Source: a virus. Taken from it: a stretch of DNA of 39,424 bases. Below are positions 22,780 to 31,600 of the stretch, piece by piece. How positions within the stretch are numbered: position 1 is the stretch's first letter; each line of letters starts with the position of its first letter. The position numbers were made by a program, and so were the translations under genes. Where the stretch lies: IMG/VR virus record IMGVR_UViG_3300009163_000078, positions 1 to 39,424 of that record; one strand, given 5' to 3'. A model generated the notes under the pieces. The model was not told where the DNA came from. It saw only the letters and a list, made by a program, of their open reading frames with translations, and did no database searches.

Positions 22780-23232
22780 TTATCTTACATTTAGTTCTAG
22801 TGGTTTGTCACATGATTGACAGTCGTTGAACATTTTGGGTGTTAGTATGTGACACCATTGGCACTCTGTCTCGCGTGCACGCTGTCTCATGTCTTCCAAC
22901 TCCCATAATTCTTCATAGACCCCGCCGTCCTGCAGGCAGACGGTGGGTTCTTTGTATTCTGCACGGGTATCTTCCCATGTCTGGGTAGCGAATACGAAGT
23001 ACGGTTCTACCCTTACGATAGCGCCTATCCAATCGTGTCCGCTTGGCTCTGTGGTTAGCAACCATTGATGTTTGTATTGCAGGTTGCCTTCGTCTACTAG
23101 TTCGTAGGCTCTGTCTGTTAGTCTTGCGTCTGCAAGTTCTACGCAATCTGTGCACAATTGCTCTTGCGCGATACATTCAGGGCAGACATTGCTGATGGTG
23201 AGTGAGTCTTCTGAGTATGTAACTTCGTTCAT
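22780..23232 (-). CDS. Double zinc-knuckle protein of unknown function
   Basis: A 150-residue acidic protein. The N-terminus holds CPECIAQEQLCTDC and the C-terminus CQWCHILTPKMFNDCQSC, each a likely zinc site. The middle contains YKHQWLLTTEPSGHDWIGAI and VYEELWELEDMRQRARETE. It is the first gene of the minus block and begins about 65 bases from the structured RNA region. An AAAGGAT site precedes the ATG. No family recognised; early expression is inferred from position. Confidence 0.65.
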   Translation of the reverse strand: MNEVTYSEDSLTISNVCPECIAQEQLCTDCVELADARLTDRAYELVDEGNLQYKHQWLLTTEPSGHDWIGAIVRVEPYFVFATQTWEDTRAEYKEPTVCLQDGGVYEELWELEDMRQRARETECQWCHILTPKMFNDCQSCDKPLELNVR

Positions 23233-23297
23233 CTTATATCCTTTGTTCTCTAGGTATCAACCAGTTGTTAATACGGGAATAGACAATCGGGTTGAGG
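23233..23297. promoter_or_regulatory. Divergent regulatory gap
   Basis: A short stretch between the first minus gene and the structured RNA. Promoters for the minus block, and possibly the plus RNA, should be here or within the RNA region. A/T-rich segments (TTGTTC near 23243, TTAATA near 23268) are visible, but no pair of hexamers with proper spacing convinces me. Confidence 0.35.
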
Positions 23298-24010
23298 GAA
23301 CGGACGGCTTCCCCGTTTTTGGGAAGGCGTTCTTAGTCAGCCATGCTTTGAATTCATAGTCTTTCCATATGAATTCAGGCTGACGGGTTACCTCATAGTT
23401 TCCATAGAAGTCCTGACTATAGACTCACGGCACTCGGCTTGGCAATGGTCGCAGATTATAACAATTTGATACACAATCGGCTTTATGATTGTTATCAAAT
23501 CGTTATCATCAAGCGTCAGACAGTCTTAGAAGCCAACGCTTTGGCTTCTTGTCTGACTTGCCAAGGCTGGAAACCCCGATAGGCTAGTCCCGCCGTAGGA
23601 GGACTCGTCTGAGAATGGCGTTGCGTGGGCTGTGTTGCCATTGCTTTAGCAATACGCAATACAGAACAGCGCCGACAGTCTGACGAGAGATGAGGGCTGA
23701 GTGCATGTCAGCATGAGGATGCCATAGCCCATAAGGCTTGGTATCCGATTGCGACAGGCGAGACCGCGGTTCACTGCGGGCGGACAGCCTTCGGTCCGAC
23801 CAGTCAGTGCGATTGCAGTGGTGAGGGTTAAACACCATTGCCAAGGCATTAGTTTATAGGCGGATAGATATATTTATTCTATCAGCCCCCGCAGTTAGTT
23901 TGTTTGCGGTCAGGCAGACAGTATGCACATACAGTCATCCTGCTATAGCAGTACTGCACGGCAGTATTAATAAAACTGTGGGTCTACTGACCCCAGGTTT
24001 ATTAATTTTC
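23298..24010 (+). ncRNA. Large structured non-coding RNA (candidate, ~0.6-0.7 kb)
   Basis: No plausible gene lies here, but the stretch folds into a chain of strong hairpins. Seen directly: 23298-23332 (GAACG/CGTTC, CTTCCC/GGGAAG); 23336-23384 (7 bp plus 9 bp); a closing helix 23438-23449 with 23834-23845 (12 bp perfect); 23464-23500 (14 bp with one bulge); 23515-23557 (8 plus 9 bp); 23604-23687 (CTCGTC/GACGAG, then three nested helices at 23617-23673); GGGCT/AGCCC at 23694-23730; 23764-23779; CGGAC/GTCCG at 23781-23798 with CTTCGG; 23859-23887; 23889-23909; 23917-23936; 23940-23951; 23952-23966; and a terminator-like hairpin 23967-24005. G634-U660, U621-G669 and G768-U775 (add 23000) pair only in plus-strand RNA. 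The loop 23480-23486 can pair with 23731-23737. The layout recalls giant phage RNAs such as GOLLD and ROOL; identity is unproven. Confidence 0.6.
23967..24010 (+). terminator. Terminator-like hairpin at the end of the structured RNA
   Basis: CTG-T-GGGTC pairs with GACCC-CAG around a TACT loop, flanked by TTAATAAA pairing with TTTATTAA, then TTTTC. The GC core is followed by an A/T-rich outer helix and a short T-run, so it may act as a terminator or a 3'-end stabiliser. Confidence 0.6.
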
Positions 24011-24263
24011 TTAGTCCTTTGTATAGGTATCTCTACCTAAAATATTCTGTCAGTATAGTTACAGGGGGTAGATAGACTGTCTGACCTGCACTTATATAAA
24101 TACTTCTATAGAAAGTGTTCGTTTTACCTGTTTGAACGGATTAAGTATATATAGAGAGTTAAATAGTTCAGAAGTCTTTTTAGAGCCTTCTTCACTCTGT
24201 TACAGTAAACTGTACAAACTGACTATTGTAGGCGGGACAGGTCTGCCCAGGGACGGGGAACCA
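24011..24263 (+). promoter_or_regulatory. Leader and probable late promoter region before terminase
   Basis: About 250 bases with no credible gene. A small hairpin AGGTA/TACCT lies at 24025-24038. Several A/T-rich, -10-like segments occur (TATAGT near 24054, TATATAA near 24092, TATATATAG near 24147), but none has a well-spaced -35, which would fit recognition by a phage-encoded sigma. An open frame from 24132 runs into the terminase but lacks a ribosome-binding site and looks non-coding. Confidence 0.45.
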
Positions 24264-26162
24264 ATGGCTGAGCATAAGGGATTTGGTAAAGGTACTGACC
24301 ATCACTTGGTTAAGGGTTTAGCCCAAGCCAAGGCTGAAGTTTTAGAGCGAGTGCGCTCTGGGGTAAGTATCCCCGCCGCTATGGTCGCCGCAGGTAAGAA
24401 GCCAGATACTATCCGTCAGTGGATGAATCGAGATGCGGTCTTTGCCCAAGCCCTTGAAGAGGCTAAAGAAGAGGGAAGCAAGTCATCCTTTGATGCCATG
24501 GGTATCCAGAAAGAAGAGATTGAGTTCTCAGACTTCTCACAGTTATTCCTAGACCAGATGGTTTTTCCTCATCACCAAGACTGGGTTGACCTACTTGAGG
24601 GGCGCGAACCTTCGTGGCTACACTCTAGTATGATTTATGAGCCAGGGGAGTTAAACCGCCTACTGGTCAATGTGCCACCTGAGCACGCTAAGTCCACCGT
24701 CATCACGGTGAACTATTCAACTTACCGCATTGCCCTCAATCCTAACATCCGCATCATTGTGGTATCAAAGACATTGAACAAGGCGCGAGAGTTCGTATAC
24801 GCTATTAAGCAACGATTGTCCCATCCACGCTGGCTAAAACTGCAGACCGCTTACGGTCCAGATGGCGGCTGGAAACAGGACGCAGATACTTGGCGCACCG
24901 ATACTGTCTATCTTGGGGGCGATGCGCGTAACTCAAGTGAAAAAGACCCGACTCTCCAAGCGCTAGGTATGGGCGGTCAGATTTACGGTGCCCGTGCTGA
25001 CCTAATTATTCTGGACGACTGCATCACTACGGCTAACGCCCATGAGTGGGAAAAGCAGATGGACTGGTTACAGAAAGAAGTTATTACCCGTCTGGGTAAG
25101 AATGGTAAATTGCTAGTAGTAGGGACACGAATTGCTGCCAATGACTTATATAAAGAACTCCGTAACCCCAAGCACTGGTCTGGGGGCAAGACTCCGTTCA
25201 CTTACATGGGGATGCCTGCAGTATTGGAATATGCGGAAGACCCGCAAGACTGGGTTACGCTTTGGAAAGAGTCAGACGTACCGTGGGATGGCGATGATGA
25301 CACTCCTAAAGAAAACGGCTTCTACCCCAAGTGGGATGGTCAAGCCTTATTTAAGCGCCGCTCGGAAGTCACGCCCTCAACGTGGGCACTCGTATACCAG
25401 CAAGAAGATATACAAGAGGACTCAATCTTCCCACCCATGCTGGTGCAAGGGTCAACTAACGGGATGCGCAAGCGAGGTCCACTAAAGGCTGGTGCTGCTG
25501 GACATCCTACGCAGGTAGAGCCTTACATTGTAATTGGCTTTGACCCCGCTATGGCAGGTAATGCTGCATTTGTAATCTGTACATATAACCGTGCAGATGG
25601 TAAGATTTATATTAACGACTGTATTAACATGACAGAACCAACTCCGCAAAAGATTAGGGCATCCATTGAAGAACTGGTTATCAAATACAAACCACAAGAA
25701 TTCAGAGTTGAAATTAATGCTCATCAAAAAGCCTACTCCCTTGACGATGAACTACGAAACTGGCTTGCTGGATACGGTGTACGCCTTGATGCTCACTTTA
25801 CGGGCAAAAACAAATGGGACACATCTTTCGGCGTTGCGTCAATGTCTAACCTCTTTGGAACAGTCCGCGAAGAAAAATTTCAAAAGAACAATCTAATAGA
25901 ACTTCCTTCTTCTGAAGGCAGCGAAGGTATCAAGGCTCTTACTCAGCAACTGCTGACATGGAAACCTAACACTAAAGGTAAGACAGATACTGTCATGGCG
26001 TTATGGTTTGCAGTCATTCGTATCCGCGAACTCATGCAGAACAATAGTAATACCTCTAAGTATCTTAGCAATCGCTGGGCTACTAAAGCACAGATGAACA
26101 ATAGATACGCAATCAACCTAGACGATGCCTTTGCAGAACAATGGCACGATATATATGGATAG
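24264..26162 (+). CDS. terL: Terminase large subunit with N-terminal HTH
   Basis: A 632-residue packaging motor from ATG 24264 (site GGGGAA). Residues ~20-70 form a helix-turn-helix (EVLERVRSGVSIPAAMVAAG, DTIRQWMNRDAVFAQALEEA) like that of small terminase subunits. The ATPase has an atypical Walker A at ~137-145 (VPPEHAKST) and Walker B LIILDDC at ~247-253, then a coupling segment LLVVGTRIAANDLYKEL. The RNase H-like nuclease follows with VIGFDPAMAGN, then VEINAHQKAYSLDDE, and ends with TDTVMALWFAVIRI. No separate small subunit is seen. It cuts and packages the genome. It is the first gene of the late block, 8 bases from the portal gene. Confidence 0.9.
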   Translation: MAEHKGFGKGTDHHLVKGLAQAKAEVLERVRSGVSIPAAMVAAGKKPDTIRQWMNRDAVFAQALEEAKEEGSKSSFDAMGIQKEEIEFSDFSQLFLDQMVFPHHQDWVDLLEGREPSWLHSSMIYEPGELNRLLVNVPPEHAKSTVITVNYSTYRIALNPNIRIIVVSKTLNKAREFVYAIKQRLSHPRWLKLQTAYGPDGGWKQDADTWRTDTVYLGGDARNSSEKDPTLQALGMGGQIYGARADLIILDDCITTANAHEWEKQMDWLQKEVITRLGKNGKLLVVGTRIAANDLYKELRNPKHWSGGKTPFTYMGMPAVLEYAEDPQDWVTLWKESDVPWDGDDDTPKENGFYPKWDGQALFKRRSEVTPSTWALVYQQEDIQEDSIFPPMLVQGSTNGMRKRGPLKAGAAGHPTQVEPYIVIGFDPAMAGNAAFVICTYNRADGKIYINDCINMTEPTPQKIRASIEELVIKYKPQEFRVEINAHQKAYSLDDELRNWLAGYGVRLDAHFTGKNKWDTSFGVASMSNLFGTVREEKFQKNNLIELPSSEGSEGIKALTQQLLTWKPNTKGKTDTVMALWFAVIRIRELMQNNSNTSKYLSNRWATKAQMNNRYAINLDDAFAEQWHDIYG

Positions 26163-26169
26163 GGTTTAA

Positions 26170-27942
26170 ATGTTAACAATAGAACAGGTAACAGCACGGG
26201 TTGAATCTCTGCGTTACCGCAATCACGAACGTGATGCGCGTAACCTAGATGTCCTTGCCGTTCGTAAAGGAAAGATTGCTCAGGTATATCCTAACTTCTT
26301 CCCAGAAGGTGTGGATGCTAACGTAGTAGCAAACTTTATTGACATTGTTGCACGTGACCTATCTGAAGTTATGGCTCCGCTTCCAGCGGTTAACTGTTCT
26401 GCAGCCAATCAAGTTTCTGACCGTGCTCGTACTTTTGCTGACAAGCGTACTCGTATTGCCTCTAATTATTTCCAGCACTCAGACCTAGCAGTACAGATGT
26501 ACTCAGGTGCTGACTGGTATCTAACATATGGATTCGTCCCTTTCATTATTGAATTAGACGATGAAGCAAAACTGCCACGTATCCGCATAGAAAATCCAAT
26601 TGGGGCTTACCCAGAATTTGACCGCTATGGGCGTTGTGTGGCATTTGCCAAAAGATACTCTCTAACACTTGGTGAACTGGTATCTCAGTTCCCAGAATAT
26701 GATAGAGAACTTCTTGGAGCAGATGGCTATAAGCAAGACCTTAATGCACAGATTGAAATGATTCGTTATTATGATAAAGACCAATCTGTAATTTATGTAC
26801 CACGTAGAAGCAATCTAGTCCTTTCTCAAGCAGCAAACCCACTTGGTAAGATGATGGTTGTTGTAGCACGTAAGCCATCTATTGATGGTGAAATGCGTGG
26901 ACAGTTTGATGATGTGCTTGGCATTCAATTACTCCGCAACCGCTTTGCATTACTTGCAATGGAAGCAGCAGAAAAGTCTGTTCAAGCACCTATTGTACTT
27001 CCACAAGACGTACAAGAACTTATGCTTGGCGGAGATGCTGTCATTCGTACAGCCAATCCAGCAGGTGTACGCCGCGTAGAACTTACCTTGCCACAAGGTG
27101 CGTTTACTGAACAGCAAGTTCTTAATCAAGAACTGCGCGTTGGTTCACGTTATCCTGAATCACGTACTGGAAACATAGATGCTTCTATTGTTACTGGTCA
27201 AGGCGTACAGGCTCTTATGGGAGCCTTTGATACACAGGTTAAATCTGCACAGGCTATCTTTGCTGCAACACTTCGGGACATTATTAGCCTTTGTTTTTGC
27301 GTAGATGAAATGATTTATCCCGAAGAAAAAACAATTCGTGGAGTAGATTCGGGTTCACCTTATGAAATTACATACAAGCCAACCAAAGATATTAAACAAG
27401 ACTACTCTGCTGATGTTCGTTATGGCATGCTTGCTGGTCTTAACCCAGCGCAAGGTCTTATCTTTATGCTTCAAGCACTTGGAGGAAAACTCATCAGCCG
27501 AGATATGGCTATGAGAGAACTACCATTTACAGTTAATGTTACACAAGAATTAGAAAAGATTGAAATTGAAGAGATGCGTTCAGCACTTCTTGGTTCACTT
27601 ACGGCATACACACAAGCAATTCCACAGATGGCTACTCAAGGTCAGGATGCATCAGATGTTGTTCGTAAGATTGCTGCGGTAATAAAGGCTCGTCAAAAGG
27701 GACAAGCATTAGAGGACGCAATAGAAACAACCTTTGCTCCGCAACAAGAGGTTCCTCCTGTTGGTGCACCAACTAATGCGGTTGAGCAAATGTCCCCTGC
27801 TCCTGCAGGTACGCCAGCAGGAGGTTCTCCAATGCCACCGCAGGCACAGGCAAGACCAGATTTGCAAACAATGCTATCAAGTTTAACTGGTGAAGGACAA
27901 GGACGCTCAGCAGTAAGAACAACTAGAGAACGAGCAATCTAA
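26170..27942 (+). CDS. Portal protein
   Basis: A 590-residue portal. Evidence is the position right after terminase plus family-like segments: the helical start VTARVESLRYRNHERDARNL, a wing domain with WYLTYGFVPFIIELDD and IRIENPIGAYPEFDRYG, a clip/stem segment (QLLRNRFALLAMEAAEKSVQ), and GNIDASIVTGQGVQALMGAF with DTQVKSAQAIFAATLRDII. The C-terminal ~100 residues are Pro/Gly/Ala-rich and probably disordered. It forms the dodecameric DNA gate of the capsid. Length fits podo- and siphoviral portals. Confidence 0.85.
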   Translation: MLTIEQVTARVESLRYRNHERDARNLDVLAVRKGKIAQVYPNFFPEGVDANVVANFIDIVARDLSEVMAPLPAVNCSAANQVSDRARTFADKRTRIASNYFQHSDLAVQMYSGADWYLTYGFVPFIIELDDEAKLPRIRIENPIGAYPEFDRYGRCVAFAKRYSLTLGELVSQFPEYDRELLGADGYKQDLNAQIEMIRYYDKDQSVIYVPRRSNLVLSQAANPLGKMMVVVARKPSIDGEMRGQFDDVLGIQLLRNRFALLAMEAAEKSVQAPIVLPQDVQELMLGGDAVIRTANPAGVRRVELTLPQGAFTEQQVLNQELRVGSRYPESRTGNIDASIVTGQGVQALMGAFDTQVKSAQAIFAATLRDIISLCFCVDEMIYPEEKTIRGVDSGSPYEITYKPTKDIKQDYSADVRYGMLAGLNPAQGLIFMLQALGGKLISRDMAMRELPFTVNVTQELEKIEIEEMRSALLGSLTAYTQAIPQMATQGQDASDVVRKIAAVIKARQKGQALEDAIETTFAPQQEVPPVGAPTNAVEQMSPAPAGTPAGGSPMPPQAQARPDLQTMLSSLTGEGQGRSAVRTTRERAI

Positions 27943-27951
27943 GGAGTAACC

Positions 27952-28182
27952 ATGGCAGCACCACGTAAGCGTAAGACGCGTACTGTTGTTGATGAGGGTT
28001 ATTCTAAATTAGATGAGTATGCAATTGGTTTACATGAATACTACAAGTCATTGCGTAAAGCAGGCTTTAGTGTAGACAACGCATTATGGATTGTTGTAAC
28101 TAGAGAGTCGTATCCTGATTGGATGCAAGACCCTACAATAGATGATATTAGAAAACACATTGAAGATGAGGAAGATAACTAA
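27952..28182 (+). CDS. Small conserved protein after portal
   Basis: A 76-residue protein with a basic start (APRKRKTRTVVDEGY) and a helical middle (LDEYAIGLHEYYKSLRKAGF, VDNALWIVVTRESYPDWM) ending in an acidic tail. I recall the same layout in other actinophage head modules, without function. AAGGAG lies before the ATG, and its stop overlaps the next ATG. Confidence 0.7.
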   Translation: MAAPRKRKTRTVVDEGYSKLDEYAIGLHEYYKSLRKAGFSVDNALWIVVTRESYPDWMQDPTIDDIRKHIEDEEDN

Positions 28183-28601
28183 TGGTTGGTAATCAAGACA
28201 ATGGTGGGTATCGCCAACCTATGAACCCAGCACCAGTATCAGGTCCTGGTGCGCTATCACAGCGCACAGATGGTGGTGCAGTTGAAGGTATGACACAGCC
28301 AATGCAATCATATACTGGCGGTTCTTATGGTAATAATAAAGAAATGTCTGAGCAGCAGAGTGGTGCTCCTTTAGCAGGCAGCCCAATGCCTCCAATGCCA
28401 CCAATGGTTAGTTTAGATATGCCAACACAATTTCCAGATGAGCCACTTTCTGCTGGTGCTAATTATGGCGAAGGTCCTGGTTTAGATACTTCAGGTATAC
28501 GTGGTCAACGTCAACCTGATATAAGACAAGCAGTTTACAGGGCAATGCAGTTTGATACTAGCGGAGAATTAGAAGCAATTTATAATAGATTGAATCAGTA
28601 A
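28182..28601 (+). CDS. Disordered Pro/Gly/Met-rich head protein
   Basis: A 139-residue protein with low-complexity composition (GSPMPPMPPMVSLDMP, EGPGLDTSGIRG). Only the last ~30 residues (DIRQAVYRAMQFDTSGELEA) look helical. Coupled by overlapping start and stop codons to both neighbours. It might be an assembly chaperone or a small internal virion protein; it is not recognised. Confidence 0.6.
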   Translation: MVGNQDNGGYRQPMNPAPVSGPGALSQRTDGGAVEGMTQPMQSYTGGSYGNNKEMSEQQSGAPLAGSPMPPMPPMVSLDMPTQFPDEPLSAGANYGEGPGLDTSGIRGQRQPDIRQAVYRAMQFDTSGELEAIYNRLNQ

Positions 28602-31600
28602 TGCCAGGTATTTATTCAGATAAATTACCACCTACATCTAAAAACTTTAATCCAAAGTATGTTGAATATAACCCAGGTCTTTATGCTGCCATAAATGCGG
28701 GACAACCTTCACCAGAAGATGCTTTTCAAATGGCTGAGATTCAATATCTTCAAGCAAAGCATGCTGAACTAAATAACATGAAGTCTCAAAAAAATGCTAG
28801 AAAAGAATTTGCTGAACTATCACCCGCTGTAAGAGAAAATATTATAAAGTTAAACCCTGATTATGAATACCAAAGAAGTCCTAATGTTCTAACTAGAATT
28901 AGTGATGAAGTAGTATCTAATGTAAAAGACCTTTATAAGAAACCTTTTCAAGCAGTAATGAGTGGTCTTACAAAATATTCTAATACTATTATTAGAACTC
29001 CTTACAATATATTAACTGGTGCAGGGGAAGCATTTACTAAAGATATAACTGCAAATAATTTAACTGATGCTTTAAATCAAACTAATACTGGTGCCGTTGT
29101 ATCATATCTAACAAATGCAAAATCTTGGAAAACTGCATGGAGTGGAAAAGATAATTGGCGTGAACAAGATGTTAAAACATTTAATGAAACATATGGCAAA
29201 GGTCTATCTGCATTAATCCGTGGACAAATAGATGGCAAAAAGCCAGGAGATATATACCGTGAATACGGTGAGTATGATTATCAAATTCATAAGGCAATTT
29301 CTGCACAGAGTGATTACAATGCATACATATTTGGTGTTGCTACTAATCAAAAAGAAAAATATCCTTTAACTGATGCAGCCAAAGAATATGAAATTGCGCT
29401 TTCTGATATAAGTTCTAAACAAAAAGAATTTGGTAATGATTTAACAAATCTTATGAATAAATCTTTTCCGCCTGCAAAGGCTGGCGCTATTGCTCAACTA
29501 ATATTTAGTTCATTTGCCAACCCATTATGGGGAACATATGAAGATAGAGTAGCAGCAGGAGTTGAATCAAAAGAAGTTAATCAGTGGAGAGTTGCTAATC
29601 CAAACCCATTTTCAAAAAATAAAACTGCTGACTTATCTGAAATTGCACAGTTTGAATACGAATTAGTTGCAGACCCACTAACATGGCTTACTGGTGGTGG
29701 TTCTAAGGGACTTGGTTTATCTGCAAAGTTGGCAAGAAAATTTGAAGATGCTGGTGCTGCTGGTGTCTCAAATGAAATTCGTGTTGCAGACCTTTTTCAG
29801 AATAAGAAATTTTCTGATGCTCATGCTCGTCTTGTTGATGAATTAAATATTCTTCGTGTTGCTAGAACTAAGGCAGATAAAACTGAAGCCTATCTATCAC
29901 GCGAAAGAATTAAACAAAACTTTCCTCATTATGATAATGATGTTACAATTGGACACCTTTTAAATACAAAGGTGCTCAATAAAGAAGGCAAAGAAGTTAA
30001 TGTAACAGATTTAGAAACCCTAAAAAGTTTCTTTATTCGTGGTGAAATGATTGATTATATTACTCATGGATACAGAAATAATATTGGTTACTTTAATGAT
30101 AACCATCTTATGCTTGAGCGGTCTAATAGATTAATAACTGATAGATTTAGAGCAAAATTTGAACGCGTATTTAACAATGCAGATGTTTCTAAAACTGATG
30201 AAGTTCTAGCAACTGGTGATGTTAATAGAAAGATGCAGATTGTAAAAGATGCATTTGCTAACGCTGGCAGATTTCCAAAAGAACTTGCTAATAGTCCTGA
30301 ACTAGCAGCAACACTTAAATCTTTAACAAAACATGGTAGTGTTATTCAAAAAACATACAACAAAGCCATGGCAGCACACCCAGCAAATGTTGTAATCCAT
30401 ACATCTGATGAATTTGTTACCAGTTCTTTGTCTGCATATAGAGATTTTGCAAGAGTTCTTACTGGAGACAAGGCAATGGCTAATCTAATGGCTGAGACTT
30501 ATCTAAGTCTTAGACCAGATGATAGATTTAATATGCTTTATAGTACCTTTAAGTATTACTTTGATAAAATTGGTGTTCCTGAAGAATATCAGCGCCAAGT
30601 ATTAGAGTCTACTTTTGGCGATGTTGCTGGTTTTGGTCCAGTTGCAGAATTTAAAACACCTGCGCATCTTGCTGATGCTAGTGAACTACGAGTTGCACCA
30701 GGTGCTAGCCAGCCACTCCACCTAACACGTGGTGTTAGTATGCCTAATTTTAATAAAATACATCAAGACCTATATGACAATACTGGCTGGGACAATTTTG
30801 GACTAAAGGCAGTCAAGTCACTTAGTTATTCTACTTTTGCTAATATTACAAATGGTTTATGGAGTCTATTACTTCTCTTCCCAAAGATTGCGGCAAAGGG
30901 AGCAAGTGATGAGGCTACCCTTAATGCACTAAGTAATTCTTATAAGTCAATCTTTAATATACTTACCCGTCAGGGAGCAGCAGCATCTAATGTGCGTGCT
31001 GCAGTTACTGGCAAAGAAGAAACAGTAGGTTTAATTAAGGCTAAGATACTACGTGATAACTCCCCACATAAGTTCATTTCACTTTCCAAGCGTGCTGAAA
31101 TGCAAGAAGATGTTTTGGTAAAAAAGCCTATGACTCTTCCTAATGGAAGAGAAGTAAAGGCTAATGAATGGGTTAGTGCTGACGAATTTCATGGTGGTAC
31201 ATATTTACAGCGTCTAGTTGCAATGGCTATTGCTAAGTATGGTGGAAAGTTATCCGATAATGCTAAAAAATATTTAGCAAGTGAATTGTCAAATAACTCT
31301 CACTCTATGCATGCTCACTCATTGTCTTCCGTTGGTCGCACAATGGGTAATCACGAAGTAGATGGCAGTATTATTGCTGAGATGTATGGTAAAAATGAAT
31401 TAGCAAAAGCATTAGATGAAGCCCATATTGCCGAAAGAACTATACGTGAAAGAAATATTTCAAGACTAAAAGGAACAGATGTCTTAAGACAAACTGGAGA
31501 CTTCCAGGTTCGTGATATGGACAAACTTTCTCAAAGTGATAAGACTTTAGTTCATTACGCAAACGTATGGCAATACTTTGCAAGAAACGTATGGACACAT

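Noticed and set aside
23584-23849. Open frames of 67 and 86 codons on the minus strand
   Set aside because: They overlap each other within the structured RNA, lack ribosome-binding sites and have unnatural composition; the hairpins explain the sequence.
23298-24010. Group I intron, RNase P RNA or tmRNA
   Set aside because: I found none of the conserved core motifs of these RNAs, and no interrupted gene lies around it.
24132-24263. N-terminal extension of terminase by 44 codons
   Set aside because: No ribosome-binding site, unlike terminase sequence, and it crosses a probable promoter region; ATG 24264 begins right before the HTH domain.
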